Shown here piece by piece: positions 14,945 to 64,000 of a stretch of DNA of 64,000 nt. Where the stretch lies: the NCBI GenBank assembly GCA_016806645.1, contig JACSYO010000443.1, positions 310,001 through 374,000 of the forward strand, read 5' to 3'. The first letter of the stretch is position 1. Every line of letters starts with the position of its first letter. The stretch is from Ophiodon elongatus. Taxonomy: Eukaryota; Chordata; Actinopteri; Perciformes; Hexagrammidae. The translations under genes and the position numbers were made by a program. The notes below the pieces were generated by a model. The model saw nothing but the letters and a program-made list of their open reading frames with translations. It searched no databases and was not told the DNA's origin.

Positions 14945-15187
14945 CACTGCTGGGGGGTGGGGGGGGGTTCCAATCTCCAGTCAGCCTATTGGACTGAGCT
15001 GGTGATAATATCAGATGCAGACGGTGTTTTGCTGCTCCAGCTGCCGCGCAGTGTATCTGCGCCGGTGTCTATGTTTGTATTGGGTGGGGGGGGGTGGGGG
15101 GGTGGAGCTTAAAGGCAGCACGGACATCTGTCTCCAAGCGTGAGACCCCCGCCCCTCCCTCCACCCCCTCCAGACCCTCCCGTCACC

Positions 15188-15189
15188 AC

Positions 15190-15279
<90 letters not shown>
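15188..15279. repeat. (CA)n microsatellite, 92 bp
   Basis: Uninterrupted CA. Confidence 0.97.
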
Positions 15280-15283
<4 letters not shown>

Positions 15284-15765
15284 ATATCCTGTGCGGGGCC
15301 GTTTCATCATGGTGTAATGGTTGATAGGGATCGGAGGGGGTCCACTCTGGATAATGAGAGTGGCTTCTGATGGGGGGCCCCTGTCGGGACCGAGGGCTCG
15401 GACAGATATTGCCTTGGGGACCAGGCTTCACTTCCAGAGAGGACAGAGAGGACGTTCATGCGTAGGCCTAAGCAGCCTTGTGAAAGGGAAGAGGATGTAC
15501 GCATGTACTCGGGCGAAGGGCCGAAACGCCGGTGTGCGTGTTCGCCGTTGCGTTCACACCGAAGCAGATTGGCCCCGTGTCGGGGACGAGATGGGAGCTG
15601 ACGGATGGACGAAGACGACCTCAGTTCCCCACAACAGCGCTTGAACCCGAGGACGCCTCTCTCTCTCGACTCCCCTCCCTCCATCCCTCACTTTGCTCTG
15701 CCTGCCAAGGGACTATCCGTCATTCTCTCTCTGCCATCTGAATATTTATTCTTGAGGGGGTGCTG

Positions 15766-15766
<1 letters not shown>

Positions 15767-15818
<52 letters not shown>
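15767..15818. repeat. (CA)n microsatellite
   Basis: About 26 CA units. Confidence 0.97.
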
Positions 15819-15822
<4 letters not shown>

Positions 15823-16364
15823 GAGTCCTTGGAACATTAATGACAGCGATAAAGCCATTTAATTAAAAGTGAGCCTGAGCTCGCCCCAAAGGTGTTTTTT
15901 ATGTCCAATTAAATGCTCAAATGATGCCCTGATATACAGCAGGGTCGTGCTACTTTGACCATGTGGTAAATCACAAGTCCAGTGGTCACAGATAAATATT
16001 ACTTCCCTACAATAACAACGCTTTTTTTTTTGGCGTAGAATAGATTCTCTTTTTTTTCTTTTCTTTTTTCTTTTTTTTTTAATGATTCTGTGTTATTTGT
16101 AATTCACACATCCATCAGTGTGCGTCACAAGCTGATAAATGCTGCCTGCAGATGGGTGTCGTTTGTTTTCTTGTGACTAATGTGCTTGTCATTGTATAAA
16201 GATACAGTCTGACAGCAATCTGTCGCAGACAGTGACGCTAAAAGCCTCACAGATCTCATTTGGATTATTAGATGTGGTTGTGTTTAGGAGCGGATGATGA
16301 AATCTTCTCTCATGATACACCTGACTTTATATCGTGACATTGATTTGGAGAAATTAAACCAAGA

Positions 16365-16690
16365 AACGATTAGCTCTGCGACTCGCGATTTATTTTCTCG
16401 ATTCATAGTTTTGTTATAAAATGTCAAGAAATGGTGAAAATGTCTGTTAAACTCCCCTCAACCCAACCCAACAGTTCAAAACCAAAAGATATTCAGTCTA
16501 CTCTCATATACGATAAAGAAAAGCATCAAATCCTCACATTTGAGAAGCTGGAACCCAAGAGTGTTTCAGCCTTCTTGCAAGAAAAATGGCCAAAACTATG
16601 AATTTATCAAAAATAGTTTCACATTCATTTTCTTTTTGATTGACTAATCTATTCCATTGATCCATTGATCCATTGTTGTGGCTCCTGAAA
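16365..16690 (+). mobile_element. teleost dispersed repeat (copy 2, diverged)
   Basis: Contains aaatgtcaagaaatggtgaa, aaaagatattcagtctactc and ttgagaagctggaacccaag, the same family as 12437-12660 but more complete on the left. Confidence 0.5.
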
Positions 16691-18899
16691 CAATAAATAC
16701 ATAAAGTGATCGATGAGTTGAGGCTAACACAATGAATGAATACCTGACAAATCAACCCACTTGAGGGGCCAGGCCCGGTCGTGATTGTTGTCAATGTAAC
16801 GTCCTGTGCGTCCCATACAACCACAGCATTGCCCACAACCGTCTCCATACAGTTGAGCCCAGTGACAAGAGCTTTAAAGATCCAAAAACCAGCTTTTAAA
16901 GCCAAAAATACTTCAAATGGTTCAACAACATCCCTACTGGTAGATGGATATTGTCTACTGGTATGTATTGTCATACGTGAGACTCTGGTTGTAGGATGTA
17001 TGTTATATATTTTTAGGGTTTCCATTCCAATCAGACGTCGTATTTTAAGCACATGCGCTCCTTATCTGTGTGTGTTACTGTGTGGCTGTGCTCTGATTAA
17101 AGCTCACCGTTCAGGCCCAGTGGTGGGGATTACTTTGGCTTTGTTGAAGGCTTTAGAGAAAGGGTCAAAGAGCACCCACTTAATATGGGCCCCAAAGGGC
17201 CTCATGGGTAATTGCCAGTGCCTAATAAACTTCTAGACACCCTCTTTTCGCTCAGATCTGGAGAGTGCGGGGGGTCAGAACGGGAAAAAGATCAGGGGCC
17301 CCTGGAGCCACGATCTCCGAGTGGTGTGTGACAGGTCATCGCGGTGGTCCTTTAACCCTGCCGCATGATAATTCAGACCTGGGGTGCAACGCGCCGCCCC
17401 ATTTCCCTCCTCGCTTTGCGTGATGGGTTAGGCTACTGAACAATTTAGTCAGGGTTTCGTAATCTGCCGTGAATAGTGATCGGGAGAAATGTCAGCGGCA
17501 GGTACGGATAAGGTCAGGGGTGTTGTTCGGCATATCATTCCAGGATTGGAAGGGCCAATGGGATTTGGAGTGCCCCAAATGCTCTGTGGCTAAGTAATTG
17601 GCCATCAGGATATGGGACTGACTGAAGCCATAAGTGGCAATAAGAGAGAGATATTTTTAAAGACAGCAACACAGTGGTTCAGAAGCACACAATGAATTGC
17701 GTAGACGTGTATTTTATCAGGGCGAAGGCAAGAACTAGCTCCTTCCTCCTAATGAGGAAATGAAAAATACCCCCCTTAAACACGGACATGACCTTGATTA
17801 TAAACAAAACAGGCTGATTTATCTCCGCACGTACACACCCACCATCTCCCTCTTTCAAAGAGGACGCCGCGCTATCTTGACAAGAAGAGAAATGAGTCTT
17901 CCCGGCGCCTGACATTGAGATACGATGCATTTTTCACACACACCCAGGTATTTCAGATAGAGAAATGTCAAAAGTCCAGCGAGGTTATGTGGATGGATTT
18001 ATGGACACATGGATATACGTATGGATGGTGATGATAATGGTAATGTCCTGTGATGTCATTAGGGGTGGTGTGTCATTAATTAGATGAGGCGGTGACTCCC
18101 CCCTACTGGCCTGTGACATTACATCTGCGTTGTTTCTCACAAAACGAGCACACTCTCACGTGTGCACCCCCACCCAAGTATAAAGACATACATGCGTGAA
18201 TAAAATATACATGCACACATTCAGTGATCCATCAGTGTTGATAGATGCTGAGGACAAAATGGAGGCATTCACTGACAAACACTAAGACGTTCAAAGTCTC
18301 TGCTTTACATAAACTTTCTTTTAGCCACTGGCACCAATGAAAGATGACTCGGAGCATCCGTTTTTTATACTTTTGCTCTCCACTGTAATAACACATATTG
18401 TCATTCGTTTGCTTATTTTGGTCCTCAAGGCCTCCCATATCAAGTGAACATGGGAATATAAAGCTTTGAAAATTGTTTTGTGTTCTATTAATTCTTAGGG
18501 CAAATGTAAATAAATCACTTGCTACTGAAGACACGTTTCAGAAGGACAAGCCTTTGAATCAAATACACAAGAAATAAATCAGGTTTTACAGGGAGTTACA
18601 GGGGCATTGGTCTTTTTGGTTTAATGGGGTTGGAAAGAATACCCTTACTTAACTAACTTTACATATTTCATGTTGAAATGAAATGACTTGTGCTGTAAGC
18701 AGAAGCACAGACTGTTTTACATCCCTCCGTATCGCGTTAATGAAAAGGCCCACATGTATTCAATCCCCATCCATCAATCCATCTGACAACTCAGTGATGC
18801 TCTTAAATGTCGTGACCAGCTTCTCAGGCTTTCTCATTCCCCAAAGAGGACAGAGTCTCAAATGTTAATGGAATGGGGAGGGCTCATTATTTCAAAACC

Positions 18900-18980
18900 A
18901 AAATGTCCCAGTGGACTGGAAGCCCATTTGTCCTTCAGCCCAAAGGTCCATTCTTCCGAAGGCCCATTGCTCCGAAAATG
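18900..18980. repeat. degenerate tandem repeat, unit about 18-20 bp
   Basis: Four diverged copies of a form like aggcccattgctccga (variants cccatttgtccttca and aggtccattcttccga). Confidence 0.5.
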
Positions 18981-20896
18981 CATCAAACACAAGCAGATGG
19001 CTAATGATTCATCAACTGTTTGGAGATGCTTGGACCATAACCTTGTCAATGAAGGCTGCAGGCTGTAATTTGTGCTAATTTTTACTTATGATCATAGGTG
19101 TTAAGACTTTATGTCATAAATGTAAGGTACCATCTCAGAAAAGGTGCTTGAAAAAGCTTGAAAAAGCTGCTCAATCATAGCAAAAATAGTATTTCCAATA
19201 GTCATTTCCACCCCTGGTCTTGAACGTGTCAATATTGCTGCTGTTAACACATTTCAACCTGAAAGGTGAGGCATAATTCTAAATGTGTTTGATTGAATCA
19301 GAAGATGAGTACTCATTGAAGAATGATGTGGCTTTAAAGTGCTCAATCGGTTGAGTCTTGTTCTGCACGTTGCTTCCATCAGCCTTTACAGACATACGAG
19401 TTATGTAACATTTATACACTTTAAAAATCTGTTTCTCCCCAAACATGACAAGATGGACAGAGGGGTGATGTACTTGACAGCTTCTTTTTTTTTTAGCAGC
19501 AATGTTCAGAAGTCTGTGAAGAGCGCAAACTAGAACACCAGTTTCTGACATGACTTGCACTTTTTAAGGTGAAGTAACTGGTTTCTCTTTTCATGTCAGC
19601 CTCGGCAGCGTTGCAGATCTCGGCACACTCAGAAGAAATTTGAGTCAGGACATGAGCGGAATGTCATTACGTTGATATAACTTATTAATACCTCAATGAG
19701 ACATATCAATATAATGTAAGGGAGTATGCAAATCAGCCATGCGCTCCTCTGGCATCAATTAATCATCCACCAAGTCCTTGATGTCCAAATCACACATCTT
19801 CCCATAGCTTCAAAGAGAAGCTGTGGAATATTTGAGGGTTTAAATTTGATACCCTCCAAATGCTATTTTGAAAGCTTTGCTGCTCGTTTTCAGACATTTC
19901 TTAATAAATGCAGAGGAGAGATTGTGATGTGAAAGGGAAGTTTTGCGGGTAGATGCTTTTAAGATCAGTTTTGCCGTCTTTTTTGGGGGGGATGGTCGGG
20001 CCAGGTAGGAATGCCTTGAAAGACCATCTCGTTGGTTTATCCCCTTTGTGAGTCCCTGGAGTGGCTGAGGCCAGACTTACCCTGCAGGCCTGCATGGCTT
20101 TGGTCTCTTAGGGGTAGTAGACTGGTGTTGTCAGTGCATCATTGTAGAATACAAAACCATCCTCCACACCTGTAATCTGAGAGGTCACAGAGCCTTAGAG
20201 ACTGAAATAAAAGCGAAGAAGTCCAATGCCTTCAGGTAACAGGCAAGATGTTGACTGCAGAGAGATACATTTAGAAGTAAAAAAGACAAATCTAATGTTT
20301 TATTCATGATTTCCAGGGAAGCAAAAGAGAGGGAGTTATTTTCTGGATTACAGTGGCTCCTTGCTATCTCACTGCTTTATCAGAGCTCCCTGTTTAAATA
20401 GTGACTTGTTTTTATATAAGTGTATTTATATATTTGCAAACGGTGTGTGTATATATCCGTTTGTGGGTCAGATTGAATAATGCATCTACTTTGTGTGTGT
20501 CAGCTAGAAGAGCCTTCATTATTGATGTGCCGTGACGCCGCACACATGACACAGACTCGATGAAGACCATAGGGACGCCATGTTAAATCCACAGTCAGAC
20601 ATTATTCTCAGCTAAATCAAACTGTGAGAGATGATCCTAATTTGTGATTTGCACTTGTTTGGCATTCATGTTGTTGTTGTTTTTTTTTAAAGGCCACATG
20701 TCAGTACAAATTTAACAGGACTCCATGCATGCATAGACGGATAAAGAAATGTATCATCGACAGGCTAAATGTCAGGACAGTTGGCAGAACAACGTTGAAT
20801 GCAAAGCCAGATAAAAGACAGTATCATCAACAAAGAAGTTCACACATACTCTAACCATGTCTCTTCTTTTCTTCTGTGTCTTTTTTTTTCTCCCAG

Positions 20897-61872
<40,976 letters not shown>

Positions 61873-62150
61873 GTAGGATCCAGCAACGCTAATGACTTTA
61901 TAATTTCCCTGCAGGTTTTTTTTTTTTTTTTTTTCTACAAGAGAAGAAAAAAAAAATCTCTTTTCACCTCAAACGTTTTTTTTAATAATTGATGCTTTCA
62001 GATATTCATGAGCGCGGGAACAAAGACTCTTCCTGCCATGGAGAGGTTCATGTGGTTTAGTTTTATCTACACGTCATTACTTGCGCTCCATAAAACACAC
62101 ATCATCTCATACGTGCATGCGCATGCAAAGAGCTTCCACATTCCCTTGTT

Positions 62151-62230
62151 GCCCACACACACACACACACCCACACCCCCCCCCACACACACACACACAC
62201 ACACACCCCCTCGCGCTCACGCTCACACAC
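62151..62230. repeat. CA/C-rich repeat
   Basis: CA runs broken by poly-C and CGCTCA units. Confidence 0.95.
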
Positions 62231-63068
62231 ACAGATCTACCATTACGTCTCCTCAGGATGGGCTTTACAGTAAGAAGCGCTGCTCTCTCTGGAGTGCACT
62301 TCACTGCGGGTGCGCTCCTTTAAACACAGCCCCCTGCAGGCGGCCCCGCCTCTTTCATGGCAGAACAAGCTGTGCAAGCAGCGTGGAAATCTCTGCGGGT
62401 TATTTGGTGCCGGGGAGGCGAGCTCGTGCATAACGCGTCCCTCCACATTACTGTAGGTAGGCCGAGGTGGTGGCTGACAGAAGTTGTGTGAATCACTGCT
62501 GCGGCTCAGCAGAACCCTGGCGCCTCCTGTCCACACGTGGAAGTGTCCTCGTGTGAGACACTCGATGGCGGCGGCGTCTCCACCGGTGTCTCGTGGAGGA
62601 GACGGTAAAGCGCTTTGTCTGTGGAGGGCGGGAAGCGGCGTGTAAGTGCGCCCCATTTACCAAATCAACTCTATGAAGCGTTTCCTCTGTTGCTCAAGTG
62701 CAGAAAAAAATGTCTCTCGCTGTAGTTGAGAGACATTTCTAAGGAGAATCAGGCCCTTATTAAATATGATCTGGATATCTGGATAACTGGATATTGAAAT
62801 GACAAATCGCTACAGTCATTTTCAATTTAATTTTAATCTTAATCTCCATTCAAGCTTCTCCATTTTCCATTTCAGGTTTTCCAATTGTCTTTCAATTTTA
62901 AGACTTGCCATTAATTGCGTATAATGTTTGCAATATCAATTTCAGTTTTTCTTTTTGTTTTGAACATTTATTCACAGCTTGATTATCCATCTTTTCATTT
63001 GTTTATTTATTTAGTCTGGGCTTCTTTTTTTTTTTGCAATATCACGCTGTAAACCAATACTCCGTTCC

Positions 63069-63071
63069 GAG

Positions 63072-63105
<34 letters not shown>

Positions 63106-63136
63106 AGGAGGAGGAGGAGGAGGAGGAGGAGGAGGA
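63069..63136. repeat. (GAG)n trinucleotide repeat
   Basis: About 20 GAG units with GAA variants; a polypurine, triplex-prone strand. Confidence 0.95.
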
Positions 63137-63617
63137 GACTTTCCTGAACCCATAAAGAGCAACTCATCCTCCAGAAGAAAACAAACCAAATTAATTTAGC
63201 AAATTTGGAGATTCATGCTTGAATGAATTAAATGAAAAACTGTAGTCTGAGTTTACTAGATTACAGTCATTAGTTATAGGAACTAAACCTAGTTACTGAC
63301 CACCACTCCTTCGAGCTTACCTACTTACTAGGCTAAATGAGTTGAATTGTCCATATAGCGACAATGAAAGTGGTTATAAGTAAACCATTAGAATCTCCTG
63401 TGAGAGGAAATGACATTGTGTTTATGAGAGCTGAGCAGCGTGGCAGCTTTGATGCCCTCCTTTACGGCGCTAGCTGTTAGCTCTAATGCTGAAACCTGAG
63501 GCGTGGCCATAAAGCCGCCTGTGTGTGCAGAGAGAAAGGATGGCCCTGTCCCGGGTCGGCCCACGCTGACCTCAGCACACATCCCACATGGGAATGTAGC
63601 AAAGCAACTTGTAAAAG

Positions 63618-63618
<1 letters not shown>

Positions 63619-63692
<74 letters not shown>
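63619..63692. repeat. (CA)n microsatellite, 74 bp
   Basis: Uninterrupted CA. Confidence 0.97.
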
Positions 63693-63694
<2 letters not shown>

Positions 63695-64000
63695 TGCTGC
63701 TTTCACCCGCTCTCAACACATACACATAGGGCTCCCTTGTATCTGGAGCCCTTCCGGTCCCCCCCTGTGGAGCAGTAAGGAACCCCTCAACCCCCAACTG
63801 ACCCTAATTGAACGTTACTGGCCTTTTCACGCCTTCCTGGGGACATGAAAGCGTTGCAATAAAGTTTTGGGTGTTTCTACAGGAAGCCTGGCTTAGGTTA
63901 CCCCGTCCTCCCGTGGTGCTGCTGACTGCTATCTCTGCCCTTTGACCCCGGTGGACAAGCAGGCGGTTGTTGCTGTCCTCGGGTCTGTTACATCAGCTCT

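Larger units (their letters stand above)
61873..64000 (+). other. robo3: intron after exon 24, or 3' region; terminal exon not found
   Basis: Holds a poly-T run (61916-61934), a CA/C-rich repeat (62151-62230), a (GAG)n run (63069-63136) and a long CA repeat (63619-63692). I saw no frame resembling the last exon of other Robos (a QRNASDLLD-like or RRNIAEM-like stretch). Two weak acceptors followed by short frames (63531, 63883) do not resemble Robo. The true C-terminus is probably downstream. Confidence 0.6.

Noticed and set aside
15011..15862. Overlapping frames reading His-Thr or Cys-Val repeats
   Set aside because: They come from CA/GT microsatellites, which are open in several frames; the same applies to about a dozen such loci across the window.
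16534..17052. 172-codon open frame on the minus strand, the longest non-robo3 frame
   Set aside because: It lies over the dispersed repeat at 16365-16690, has no recognisable domain, no splice or promoter context, and biased low-complexity composition.
63007..63189. Poly-Pro frame on the minus strand
   Set aside because: It is the translation of the (GAG)n repeat, not a gene.
63531..63569. Possible terminal robo3 exon after the acceptor gtgtgtgcag
   Set aside because: Phase 0 and a stop after 12 codons fit formally, but the residues (RERMALSRVGPR) do not resemble any Robo C-terminus and the pyrimidine tract is poor.
63883..63945. Possible terminal robo3 exon after tttctacag
   Set aside because: The frame reads EAWLRLPRPPVVLL and stops after about 20 codons; hydrophobic and unlike a Robo tail. 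Kept only as a remote option.

Overview
The window is from a vertebrate nuclear genome, almost certainly a teleost fish and probably a percomorph. The reasons are small GT-AG exons separated by introns of 0.1 to 10 kb, very dense (CA)n/(GT)n microsatellites, several dispersed repeats of types I know from teleosts, and one gene that spans most of the window. That gene is roundabout guidance receptor 3 (robo3; twitch twice in zebrafish), on the + strand. I placed 24 constitutive coding exons by splice sites and unbroken reading frame, from 20897 to 61872: 3,818 coding nt, about 1,272 residues. Paralogue choice rests on the membrane-proximal and cytoplasmic sequence (KELSHYTASFAYTPA, YPWLADSWP, GPIYSTID, EEWCPPLPER, DEEMVPFSS-like tail), which follows vertebrate ROBO3 rather than ROBO1 or ROBO2.

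Layout: 1-20896 is intron upstream of the first half-exon of Ig2. The signal peptide and Ig1 (the Slit-binding domain in Robo1/2) are not in the window and must lie upstream. 20897-49104 carries Ig2 to Ig5 on eight exons. 50016-54696 carries three FN3 domains on six exons. 55410-55661 carries a Gly-rich linker, the transmembrane helix and the stop-transfer sequence. 56016-61872 carries nine cytoplasmic exons with CC0-, CC1-like, CC2- and CC3-type motifs. The last coding exon(s) and the stop codon are not found and probably lie past 64000.

The most interesting candidate is a 12-nt microexon at 26605-26616, inside the 10.8-kb intron between Ig3 and Ig4. It has a pyrimidine-rich acceptor, a perfect consensus donor, the right phase to add four residues, and NOVA-type YCAY clusters on both sides followed by a UG repeat. 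It sits at the position of the regulated microexon described for mammalian Robo1/Robo2. Other points of note: a CA repeat abutting the exon-19 donor; a UG tract at the exon-4 acceptor; a CC1-like motif that mammalian ROBO3 lacks; two Gly-codon expansions; a readable intron tail after exon 24 (possible Robo3.2-like isoform); a solo LTR with 5-bp target duplication; a hAT-type MITE with 8-bp target duplication; two further TIR MITEs; fold-back elements; and a 44-nt perfect inverted match bracketing exons 7-14.

I found no second protein-coding gene, no RNA gene and no CRISPR array. Almost all other open frames are shadows of robo3 exons or read through dinucleotide repeats.
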